A stretch of 24,984 nt of DNA from NCBI GenBank assembly GCA_946803715.1, contig CAMPET010000140.1, positions 73,906 through 98,889 of the forward strand. The letters are read 5' to 3'. The DNA is from Beroe ovata. Taxonomy: Eukaryota > Ctenophora > Nuda > Beroida > Beroidae. This document shows, one piece after another, positions 1 to 9,213 of this stretch; the first letter of the stretch is position 1, and each line of letters starts with the position of its first letter. The notes beneath the pieces are model-generated. The model made no database searches and was not told where the DNA came from. It worked only from the letters and a program-made list of their open reading frames with translations. The translations under genes and the position numbers were made by a program.

Positions 1-6
1 TAAAAA

Positions 7-15
7 ACACACACA

Positions 16-56
<41 letters not shown>

Positions 57-83
57 AATACACACACACACACACACACATAC
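7..83. repeat. CA dinucleotide microsatellite
   Basis: Nearly pure CA repeat interrupted by a few ATA steps. It opens the window, so its full extent to the left is unknown. Confidence 0.95.
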
Positions 84-1359
84 ACACACAATATGATTTC
101 GATACATCTTAGTATCATTGCATAAGTTTCTTCACCGGATTTGCAAGGTCAGGCACATTATGAACCTGACCTGACAAAATTGAAACAACTTAAGGAAACA
201 TTTGCTGGAAATAAAAAAATGCCACTATTTCCTAACACGAAGATCAGCCCGTGTGTTTTGTGTGTCCCCTGACTGCTCTACAGCAGGGTGTAAGATTGTT
301 CACAACATTGAGTCTAACACACAGATGAGAAAAAGATGAATATGTAATCATTGACAAATGACTATTGATCACACTCCCTTAATTAACAAATGACGTAAAA
401 AATGATCTAATCCCAATATGAAATGATAGGCAATCCCAATAAACTATATAAATAGAGCCAACTGTGCCCCTCAGAGTAATCCCCTGGAGGCCCATCCGGT
501 ATAAGATTGAAAGATTACCTGAGATCGGGAGCCACGGTAAGGCTTCCCACTGACCCCTTACGGAGATCAGCATTCAGCACACTTGATTCAGTATTTGATC
601 ATGATCTCATTTAAACGAATAATGGTATTATACCATCTCGATAATTTCAGCAAATAGCATCAAAAAATAATTTGAATATATTATAGACATTATCATTTAT
701 CAGGGGACTGGCAAGACCCTGCGATATCTGTTGTAAATGTAAGAGGGCCCACTTCGTGAGCCAGCTCACCGAGGCAGTCTGAAGAGTGAAGGGCCGACTT
801 TGTGAGCTTTGTGCAGTCAAAATGTGCGAAAAGCTGTTTCGCTTGCCAGACCCAATTATATGTTGATACAGATTCACCGAATTTCGGCTTTCAATGATAA
901 CACTGCTTCTATTCATACAATTGTACGTATCATAGAGAGGCAGCAACGAAAATTTCAACTGAATTGGACAAAAAATGACAAAATATGGGGCTTTTCAAAA
1001 CTGGTCACCAAAGTTACTTCCTGACTCTCCTATGATGTCATAATGACGTCACAAAGTAGCAAATTTCAATACTGATAGGGCAAAAATTGGTGATTTTGGC
1101 ATGCTTATTTAATGTTATTTTCAGTCATATGGTCTAAGTTGATCTAACTCATTAACATCATTGAGATAATTGATGCTAATTGAGGTACAGAAACCTTAAA
1201 GACCCAAGAAATATGCAAATTTGTGAGAGAACCAGAGTGTTGCAGGACTCCATATCTTGATATGTTGTTGTTTGTGATCTTGAATGTGCATTTAACTGGT
1301 TTTTAGCAGTAGGTATGCATCGATTTTAGACCCAATTATGATGTCAGACTTGGTACTCC
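84..1359. other. No gene recognised; AT-rich intergenic DNA
   Basis: No reading frame here resembles a known protein and no convincing exon with splice sites was seen. Open frames are short (up to about 100 codons) and lack family motifs. A CRE-like TGACGTCA lies near 1043. The stretch may be old repeat sequence, like the DNA that follows it. Confidence 0.5.
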
Positions 1360-1780
1360 CAAGTTGGTCCGTCCCAAGTTGTGGAACATCCTCCCCCATG
1401 TGCTCCATCCCTAGAGAGTTTCAAGGCAAAACTGACGTCCCTTATCATGGAAACTATCAAGATCAACCCCCAGTACCAGGGTATACATCCCCTAACTGAA
1501 ACTCTCTATTGGACTGAAGCAAGGTGGTCTATGACTTATGGCCAAGTTGGATATCTAGAAAGAACCTACGTCCTACAAGAGGTGACAAGAGGTGAGGTGA
1601 CTCATGAAGGCAAATTTTCAACATGACTTATCTTCAGGATTTTGGGGAATTTCGCCAGACAAAATAGGTTTTTTGATCTGAACTTGTGCTCTCATATCCA
1701 ATTTGATTGTAGAACTTCAATTCCTTATAAAACCTAATCAGCCACTTGGCCTCATAAGGTGAAATACAAATACAAATACT
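1360..1780 (+). mobile_element. Decayed 3' end of a non-LTR (LINE-type) retrotransposon
   Basis: Near 1373 the + strand reads PKLWNILP. After a frameshift, from 1408, it reads SLESFKAKL. Together these match the LWNxLP...SLxxFKxxL signature at the end of the reverse-transcriptase ORF in CR1/L2/Jockey-like elements. The stretch ends at 1761-1779 with a short tandem tail (GAAATACAAATACAAATAC), as expected of such 3' ends. The frameshift and the absence of any upstream RT domain show a dead 5'-truncated copy. Clade assignment is inference. Confidence 0.6.
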
Positions 1781-1869
1781 CCATGACAATGGGTAATGTT
1801 GTATAAGCTAGTTTCAATGTGAGAGAAGAGGGGGAAGAACCAACCATCAAGTACAACTCATCTCACTAA

Positions 1870-2177
1870 GACCCCCACTAGTTATGATGTCAGGGGTAAC
1901 CTCACCAGTGACATCATGCTTCACTTGTCCCAACTAGTTGGGACATCACAGGTGCATGATAAGTACATGAATCACGCAACCATCCTATAGTTCTGTTGTA
2001 TAATACCTACACCATTTCTTTCGACGAATTGTACTTCTACTTGTACTTGTGGTGTGACCTGATAAGCTTCCCTCTCTTGAAATGACTAATTTTACAGAGA
2101 ATTGACCTGATATGAATCATTTAGATTTTTGTCACATCACGGTGACATCACCCATGACGTCACGACTAGTAGGGGTC
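1870..2177. mobile_element. Inverted-repeat (MITE-like) element with internal palindrome
   Basis: The left end (about 1870-1897, starting GACCCCCACTAGT) and the right end (about 2150-2177, ending ACTAGTAGGGGTC) are inverted copies over about 28 bases with a few mismatches. Between them, 1926-1945 is a perfect 20-base palindrome, TGTCCCAACTAGTTGGGACA. GATGTCA/TGACATC motifs recur throughout. No coding frame and no clear target-site duplication was seen, so boundaries are approximate. Confidence 0.45.
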
Positions 2178-2339
2178 AACGGAATCAATTTGGTTAGAAA
2201 AAACAGATAAGCATGCCTGACTCAATATCATGAATATCGCGTACTGAGCTGCATATCATCCGAGCTGAGGCAGATAGGCGCGTATTCAACTGATTTTTTA
2301 CTACTTTATGTTATTGTTCACCGATGGTTGTAGCAGGCA

Positions 2340-2516
2340 GGGTTTTTCCCTCCCGTTGGCGCCGCGCAATTGTCATTCCGCCCAATAAAATCGGGCCGGC
2401 TCAGCAAGGGCAAAAAAATTTTTCAATAGCGAAGGCCGGAGCATGTTCCGACCTTCCATGATGACGTGCGCGGCGCGCGGCACAAGGAACGGACACGTCA
2501 GACAAATCTAACAAAT
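2340..2516. other. CpG-rich stretch with imperfect hairpin
   Basis: This stretch is much richer in CG dinucleotides than its surroundings (GGCGCCGCGC near 2358; GCGCGGCGCGCGG near 2467). Bases 2431-2456 form an imperfect inverted repeat, GAAGGCCGGAGC opposed to GTTCCGACCTTC. No gene frame is evident. It may be a repeat fragment or an unmethylated CpG patch. Confidence 0.4.
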
Positions 2517-2517
2517 T

Positions 2518-2609
2518 TTTGCCGCGGATGTTATCTGTCCACTGTTTCTTGCGCGCGGCGCGCGCGCCGCTCGCTTAAGAAACAGTGGACAGATAACATC
2601 CGCGGCAAA
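2518..2609. repeat. Perfect 33-bp inverted repeat around a CG-only-rich loop
   Basis: The arm at 2518-2550 is exactly complementary to the arm at 2577-2609 (core CCGCGGATGTTATCTGTCC). They enclose 26 bases made almost wholly of GC and CG steps, which can fold again. A transcript would form a long perfect hairpin. It could be a fold-back transposon remnant or a hairpin-RNA source. No flanking target duplication was found. Confidence 0.85.
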
Positions 2610-2696
2610 TGTGTCGTCGCATTATTGAATATTACATTGCAGGTCCTCATGTTTTGTGGTTCCTTCGACTTTTCAGGTGCAGTGCAGACCACAGAG

Positions 2697-2769
2697 TTGT
2701 AGGATTTCACCCTACCCTTGCTGGCGGATTGAATATCGCGCGCACCGATGGTAGGGTAAAATCCTACAA
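2697..2769. mobile_element. 73-bp mini-element with 20-bp terminal inverted repeats and 9-bp direct repeats
   Basis: TTGTAGGATTTCACCCTACC (2697-2716) is inverted at 2750-2769 with one mismatch. The unit is flanked on both sides by ACCACAGAG (2688-2696 and 2770-2778), a perfect 9-bp direct repeat consistent with a target-site duplication. A 9-bp duplication suits Mutator-like or Merlin-like DNA transposons, but the superfamily is inference. The interior is only 33 bases and cannot encode a transposase. Confidence 0.7.
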
Positions 2770-3083
2770 ACCACAGAGTAGAATAATACTAGGCAACGTG
2801 TGCACAAATGCACATGATAGACAAAATGCAAAAATCTCGGCTCTTAAACTCCATTAAAAACTATTTTAACATCCCATTACTGTATTTCACTTTAATTAAT
2901 CAACTTTCAATTTATATAGCCAGATGTTATTCAAGTAATTCCGAGTTTGTAGAAGAGAGTTGTCTGTAGAGCTCACAAAACGTAGCAGAATATATCTGAT
3001 ATATTTTCCTGTAGAATTATTTATTCATTTTATTTTCATGTTAAACATTCAATGCTAGGTTACATGGTTATTATTAAGAAGCA

Positions 3084-4530
3084 ATGAATTCAGAACCAAA
3101 CAATTTGCAAGATTTGCAAGAGCTCATAATATCATCAAATTACCAAGAATCAGAAAATAAAGCATGGTCAATACCTGTCCAGATCTTAATAGACCAATAT
3201 GAGAATTCTCAGGATAATGATATCCTCTGTTCTGGTAAGTTTTAAGTTTCAATGACTTGATTGAAGGAATAGTGTACAAGAAGGTGATGCATTTGAGTTA
3301 ATAACCTGAACTGTTTACAAAACATTTTACCTGTACCTTTTTCAGGTAATTTCTCAATATTGATTCAACCCGACAAGCTCTCAAACGTTGAAAGTGATAC
3401 ATCAAGAAAATTGCGCAGAGTTGCTAAGAGCAGCCTGAGATCTAGAGGAACATCAACTTTGCATTACTGTGAACATTGTAATAAAGAGTTTAACTCTAAA
3501 GCACTATTTGTTAGACATCTCAGGTCACATTCAGGTAATGCGATCTGGTAAACCTGATTGAAAATACTTTCTTATAATCCTTGTATAGCAAGAAGTGTGT
3601 TTCAAATTATGAAGTTTAAGTTCTCAATCTTCAGCCGATTATCCTTTCAAGTGTGATGATTGTGAAAAGAGCTTTAAATATAAATGGCTCCGAGATAAGC
3701 ATATGAAATGGAAGCATCGTTCTACACCACCTCAAAAGTCTGATAACTTTGATCAGAATAAAGGTGGTCAGATACATGAATGTAACATATGTGGGAAATC
3801 ATACCCATATTTGAGTGCCTATATTTTGCATCTTAAATCGCATCAAGGTATGCTGATTCATTGTTTAGCTGAATACCCTACGATTTTATGATTGACTGGT
3901 TATCAATGTATCAATAACCCATAATCAAATGGACAATATCAATTACATTTACAGATCTCAAGGAGCATTTTTGTCCCAAGAATGGATGTAGCAAATCATA
4001 CAGAACAATGAGTCATCTAAATGATCATATCAGAAGTCATGATAAAGGATTTGTTTGTGGTGATTGTACTAAAAAGTTCAAGAGTAGGAGTGGCTTGAAG
4101 AGCCATATGAAGGTTGCTCATAATGGAGTAAAGTTCACTGGAAGTGAAAGTTCCCAACAAATTCTCGAATCAGAAATTGATTTCCATAAGAAGTCGGGTG
4201 AAGTTGTTAAAATAGATGATGGAGAGTCAAGATATGTTGATGTAATGTCCATGGGAGATGAAGATGTTCCCACAGAGAAATACATAGCATGTGATATGGT
4301 AATTTTTCTTTTTGTAACCCCATCACTCACTCAAGTAGCACTTTTTTCTGTCTCATCAAATTGATAACCTAATTATTCAGGTGAATGAGAACAAGCTTTA
4401 CAGGTGTGTTGTGTGCCCTAAAGTGCGATCAACCAATATCTACTCTGTGATAACCCATGTCTGCATGGAACATACATTGGAAAGAATCTCTGAGAAAATA
4501 ATTGCTGACAAATATCACAGAATATCTTGA
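3084..4530 (+). CDS. C2H2 zinc-finger protein, six fingers, five exons
   Basis: Exons 3084-3234, 3346-3534, 3635-3847, 3955-4298 and 4381-4530 join in frame with GT...AG introns of 82-111 bp and give 348 residues. There are about six C2H2 fingers. The first begins YCEHCNKEF and the next FKCDDCEKSF. The third is ECNICGKSY, and the fourth has the longer C-x4-C spacing (CPKNGC) seen in TFIIIA-like fingers. The fifth is FVCGDCTKKF. The last, CVVCPKV..., is degenerate. The middle fingers read C-x2-C-x12-H-x3-H, as in nucleic-acid-binding fingers; target and orthologue are not recognised. The short N-terminus (about 60 residues) has no KRAB, BTB or SCAN domain. It is the first of ten same-strand genes. 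Confidence 0.85.
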
Positions 4531-4874
4531 ATTAATACAAAAGGTTTATTTTGTTTTTAATTTTTTCTAGGCAGATATGTATTTTGCTATTCTGGATCTC
4601 CGCAACTATATGTCTATAATATGCTGTATCAAGTGATGAGCGGATTACACGATTAATTACTTGAAATTGTTTGAATAATCATCACTTTAATTTGCTGTAT
4701 GATGTATCGAACTCATAGTCTTATATCTTGTAATTCAAGAAATAAGTGAAGTACTTGTGCTTTGAAAAGCTGCTATGGACATATGGAATATGGATGTTAT
4801 CAAATGATCAAAAAATTGATGCTCAATGCTCATATCCTGTTTTTTACTGTATTGCTATTTTGAAGAACACTAGG
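4531..4874 (+). other. Intergenic: 3'UTR of the zinc-finger gene and leader of the ISOC2 gene
   Basis: No additional gene seen. A pyrimidine-rich stretch ending in TAG (4871-4873) lies one base before the next start codon and resembles a splice acceptor. Confidence 0.5.
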
Positions 4875-5866
4875 ATGTCAATAGGCAGGATTGCTGTTAA
4901 CAGAACAGCACTATTTTGCTGTGATCTACAGGAAAAGTTTAGACCATCTATTCGACATTTTCCAGCTGTATTGTCCAATGCCAATAGACTCCTACAGTCT
5001 GCTAAGCTGCTAGATATTCCCTTAGTTGTTACTGAGCAGTATCCGAAAGGTATATGATTATTAGCAAGCTTGTTGCTGTGTCATCACTTCATTCACAACA
5101 TCCGGCTGAAGATGAAATATCATTGTTTCTCACATTTCTCTCTTCCTTAGGTCTTGGAAACACATGCTCTGAACTAGAAATAGAACACTGCTCGGTAAGA
5201 TGTGCCAAGAGCAAGTTCAGTATGGTTGTACCTGAGGTGAAAGCATATCTTGAGGAGCAGGGTTCACGTAAATCAGTAGTGCTCTTCGGTATAGAGGTCA
5301 GAATCTGTTCTTATCATTGTAACCTTAAATTCATAAAATAATTATCCCTTCCGATTCCGTGCCAAGTTCATGTTTGTTGATTGAACCAACATTGTCAGCC
5401 ACATGAAGATTCTTGTAGCCCGAATTCCCCGAATTCCGTCAATACTCCCTCCCAGGCACATGTATGTGTTCAGCAAACTGCTCTTGACTTGCTGTCCCTT
5501 GGGTATGATGTTCATGTTGTTGCAGATGCCACATCATCAAGAACTGATACCGACAGAATGCTAGCTTTCCAGGTTTATTCTTTCACTCAGTTTCAGTTCT
5601 ATGTCATTGAACATACCAGCTTCTAATCTAAGCATTGAATGATTTTTAAAAGACTTGGGACAGAAACTCCATGATATCGCATCCACCTATTTATATACTT
5701 AATGTAATATTTACAGAGGTTAAAGCAAGCTGGCGTTTTCCTCACTACAAGTGAAAGTATGATTTTGAGTCTAGCAGGAGGCTCTGACCATCCACAGTTC
5801 AAAGCCCTGCAAAACATCATCAAAACAGAGGCGGCCGATACCAAATTAATTTCCAGTCTCAATTAA
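4875..5866 (+). CDS. ISOC2: Isochorismatase domain-containing protein 2 (ISOC2-like)
   Basis: Exons 4875-5049, 5151-5296, 5456-5572 and 5717-5866 give 195 residues, against about 205 for human ISOC2. Conserved blocks include CDLQEKFR near the start, VVTEQYPKG, the FSMVVPEV region, [25 protein letters not shown] and GVFLTTSES. The cysteine-hydrolase triad of the isochorismatase superfamily is visible as Asp17, Lys78 and Cys111. ISOC proteins are alpha/beta hydrolase-like proteins with poorly defined substrates in animals. The start was chosen at the ATG opening the conserved block; a longer upstream frame lacks homology. ISOC1 is the alternative, but length and sequence favour ISOC2. Confidence 0.9.
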
Positions 5867-6116
5867 GGAATTGAATTTTGTATTAAATCAGACTATTTCC
5901 GGAAACTTCGCCCTCTTCTTTTTATGGAGACAAATTTCTGAGATTGTCTCCAAAGTAATAACTTTTTGTGCGATTTTATTGTTTGTGAACAGATTTTTGT
6001 AGATAATTGGATGTTGATTTATTAAGCTGAGCCTTTGAAAATTTTTACGCCAACACTACCGCATCAGTGATAGTTGAGCACATATCTATTTCGAAGGGGA
6101 ACTCACAGCTTGTGAA

Positions 6117-6136
6117 AATAAATCTCCATCTTGTAG
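6117..6136 (+). promoter_or_regulatory. AATAAA immediately followed by splice-acceptor-like TAG before MTAP start
   Basis: The 20 bases AATAAATCTCCATCTTGTAG put a consensus poly(A) signal 14 bases before an acceptor-like pyrimidine tract and AG. The MTAP ATG follows two bases later. The signal is suitably placed to end the upstream ISOC2 message. The arrangement recurs at 12499-12520. Function is inferred from position only. Confidence 0.4.
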
Positions 6137-6138
6137 CA

Positions 6139-7519
6139 ATGAAGATTGGAATTATAGGGGGAACTGGTCTGGACAACCCCGACATTCTTACAGACCGGAC
6201 AGAGCATACTTTTGACAAGTCAGAGGTTAAAAATGCAGCTAATGGTTTGCCAGCTGATTATGGGGAGCCATCTGATAATCTCATCATAGGTCCAGTACGT
6301 TCAATTTACTTCAACATATATTTCTTTTCGATTCACGTGGTATTGACTTATTGAAATGCTAATTTCGAAAATTCCCAAATTCAAATTCACGAAGATGGTT
6401 TCTATGTATTCATATCAGACAACTGAAAATGTTCAGGTCAAGTTGGAGGCGTTGATTGTGTGATACTAGCAAGACATGGTAGAAAACATCATCTTTCCCC
6501 AACTGCTGTAAACTACAGAGCCAACATACTTGCTCTGAAGCAAGCTGGTATGCTAGTTATTACATTTAACATCATTCTCTAACAATTATTCCACACCTGA
6601 CTCTAGCGCTATCACATGATGATCGCTCACTGAGCAATGTTCATCCACGTCTACCCTTGATCAGGATGTGATATTGTGATAGCTGTGCACAGTGTAGGAT
6701 CCCTCGAGGAAGATTACAAGCCTGGAGACTTCGTTCTCATTGATCAGCTAGTAGACAGAACTCAGAAGAGAGAACTCAGCTACTATGACTGTAAACCCAC
6801 CAGTTGGGAGGGAATCATGCATTGTTCATTTGGTGACCCATATGATACAGTCCTCAGAAAGGTTAGGAAGATTTGAAAGTGGGGCATTGAGAGTAGACAG
6901 CATATTCATTGTTGTGCGGGGGCATATGATGTGATGATCAACTATCTCAGCTAATACTTGAAATCAGTGAGCAGAGTTCCTACAAACTGCATCCCAAGGG
7001 AACTTGCGCGGCCATAGAAGGACCCAGGTTCTCTTCTCGCGCTGAGGTGAGTGAGGATTGTCAGCTGTGAGGAATGCATGAGTTCTCTACTATACATATC
7101 CTCGTTAGCTGTGATCCGATACCGTCCATTGAGATTTTCCTTCCCGCAGAGTCTGATGTATAGACAGTGGAACTGCCATCTCATAGGCATGACACAGGTT
7201 CCTGAAGCCCAATTAGCCAAGGAGCTTGACCTACCATTTGTCGCAATTGGTATGGTTACTGACTACGACTCTTGGAAGATATCCGAGACTCCTGTTACAA
7301 CAAAGGAGGTTCTGCAGGTACTCACACCAATAGTCCAAGGTGTAACGTTCAATTGAACTTTCGTCTCAGAAGTAATGAGGATCCTGAAAAAACGAATGAT
7401 TTCAGGCGTTAAAGAGGAATGGCAACAAGATGGTAGAGTTCCTGAAATATACTATTCCTATCATCGCTAAGTCGGAGAAATGGAGAGAGGATTCAAATGT
7501 CTTGGATGCAGTTCTTTAG
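6139..7519 (+). CDS. MTAP: S-methyl-5'-thioadenosine phosphorylase-like protein
   Basis: Exons 6139-6289, 6437-6547, 6665-6861, 6951-7046, 7150-7317 and 7406-7519 give 278 residues (human MTAP 283). The enzyme phosphorolyses methylthioadenosine from polyamine synthesis to adenine and methylthioribose-1-phosphate in the methionine/purine salvage route. Family motifs in order: [10 protein letters not shown] (4-13), ARHGR (62-66), [35 protein letters not shown] and catalytic-site TDYDSW (222-227). Unusually, the animal TTACGSL loop is replaced by VHSVGSL (95-101), and about ten extra residues precede YGEPSD. It is clearly a family-2 nucleoside phosphorylase. Whether it is strict MTAP or a divergent paralogue with other purine specificity is open. 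Confidence 0.87.
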
Positions 7520-7766
7520 GGTTGAATAACTTTTAATTAGCTCCAAATTAATGAACGATTGTATTATGATGATCATTCGTCTGGTTCTGCGGCGTATCGC
7601 TGCTTTTGTATTCGATTCTTTCATGTTTTCATCCAATTTGTCTCTTTTCATTGGCGTTTATTCTAATAGTTTCATGTAACAATGGTGTAGATAGGCTTGA
7701 ATGTAGTGCAACAAGTTTCTCACATCTTAATGTTCTAGGTGATAGTTAAATGAATCCCTCCTGGAT

Positions 7767-8789
7767 ATGTATCTCAAGGTGTTATCTTCTGCTATCCTTG
7801 CAATTGCCTGCTGTATGGGCGATATGCTCCTTGATCTGAATTCTAGTCAAGTAGGTTTAGTATCGTGAGTTTTGTTGTTATCTCATTTTCAAAATGACCG
7901 AGATTCGAAATTTTCTATACTGCAGTAGAGTAGTAAAGTAGAGGCTGAGGGCAAGATGAACTTTTCATCCAGGGATCATTGTTACTGCGTGCAGTCACCG
8001 ACAACCTCATTCACGGTTCCTTGGCGGTGTTAGTGTGGTTGCTAGGATATCTCAGTCACTGGAAGTGTTCCCAGGGCAACGCAACTTCACTAGGTGGTAC
8101 TGATCACACAGCCAACTCCCTAGCAACGCACTCAATCATCATCTTACAGAGTGTGGCATGTGGGCTCCTCTCGTGTGCTGTTGATCTGGATCATTTCATT
8201 CTTTCCCAATCATTCAACCTCGAGGTACGTCATTTTATCTCCATTTATCAGAATAATTATCTCACTATAATAATTGTCAATAACTGTCAATAATTTCAAT
8301 AACTGTCAATAATTTCGAAGGATGTTGACGCATTTCCCAACTTTTCCAGGATGCCCTCCATACTGCACATCGCGGCTTGTTCCACAATAGTCTCATTGTG
8401 ATGTTTTTATTGGTAGTTGTGTACACAGAACGTAGGGCCGGTCTTGTTCTTATCACTGTATCCTTTGCAACACACCAGGTTAAAATAAAATTTAGTTTGT
8501 AACAATATAATTTCTTTGATTTTTCATTGTTTTCCTGATGACTCAATTGTGAGTCACTGATTCCCTGGCTGGTCAGGTGCTCTTATCTAGTTCTCTGATA
8601 GGCCTCATTTTTCAGTTGAGAGACTCCATCCGTCGAGGGCTGTATTTATACCCATTTGGGTCAACACCCCCTCTCTCCTACCCCTTCTACCTAGTTCTTA
8701 TGATCGCTATCATGCTGATCTTTAGACAGTATTTACCTATGAGGATAAGGACTGTTAACAGAACTGCAGCGCCCTATAAAATAGTATGA
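7767..8789 (+). CDS. TMEM267: Transmembrane protein 267 (TMEM267) orthologue
   Basis: Exons 7767-7850, 7973-8224, 8350-8478 and 8616-8789 give 212 residues (human TMEM267 215). Several hydrophobic segments alternate with short polar motifs. Conserved family landmarks are RAVTDNLIHG (34-43), DLDHF (99-103), LRDSIRRGLYLYPFG (156-170) and a hydrophobic C-terminal helix. The start is the ATG beginning MYLKVLSS; an ATG 15 bases upstream is out of frame. Intron 3 has a second acceptor (AG at 8575-8576) that would add 13 residues in frame. The downstream one was preferred because it keeps the THQ-LRD junction aligned with human. Function is unknown; the D/H motifs resemble YdjM-type membrane hydrolases (see findings). 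Confidence 0.88.
8278..8315. repeat. Two perfect 19-bp tandem copies in TMEM267 intron 2
   Basis: CAATAACTGTCAATAATTT occurs twice in direct succession (8278-8296 and 8297-8315) inside the intron. It is a local duplication with no evident function. Confidence 0.9.
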
Positions 8790-9213
8790 CAGCACGAGAA
8801 AGATAGCTGGGATAAATTGGAGCATTTAGAATTGAATGGTTTATCCCAGTTTATAAATGAGTCGTGATGTCAAGTTTGGATGAAACTTAATTTTCAGAGT
8901 GAAAAGCGGATTTCTAATATTTGATAAGAGATAAACGAGATTTTTCATATAATTGTCCGTTTATAATTTTGTATGATTTAATCCACATATTATTAGAAGA
9001 GTAATTATTACCTTGTAACCTTGAATATTCAGTTCGAAAGTTAGGTATATCATAATTTAGTGATTTCGTGATATTAGGTGATAGTTCAATGTTCACCTCA
9101 GCAATATCATAATTCCTTCAAATCTTTCATAGCGATGTGAAAACTCCTAGCTATTCACGACTCACAAGGTTCAAAACGATGATTTAGTGCGAAGTATTTC
9201 TTGACGTATCAAG
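8790..9213 (+). other. Intergenic between TMEM267 and the J-domain gene
   Basis: AT-rich sequence with no recognised gene, holding the presumed TMEM267 3'UTR and the next gene's 5' leader. A 60-codon frame on the opposite strand has no family features. Confidence 0.5.

Noticed and set aside
809-1024. 71-codon + ORF in the left repeat zone
   Set aside because: No recognisable domain, no splice signals and an AT-rich composition like its non-coding surroundings.
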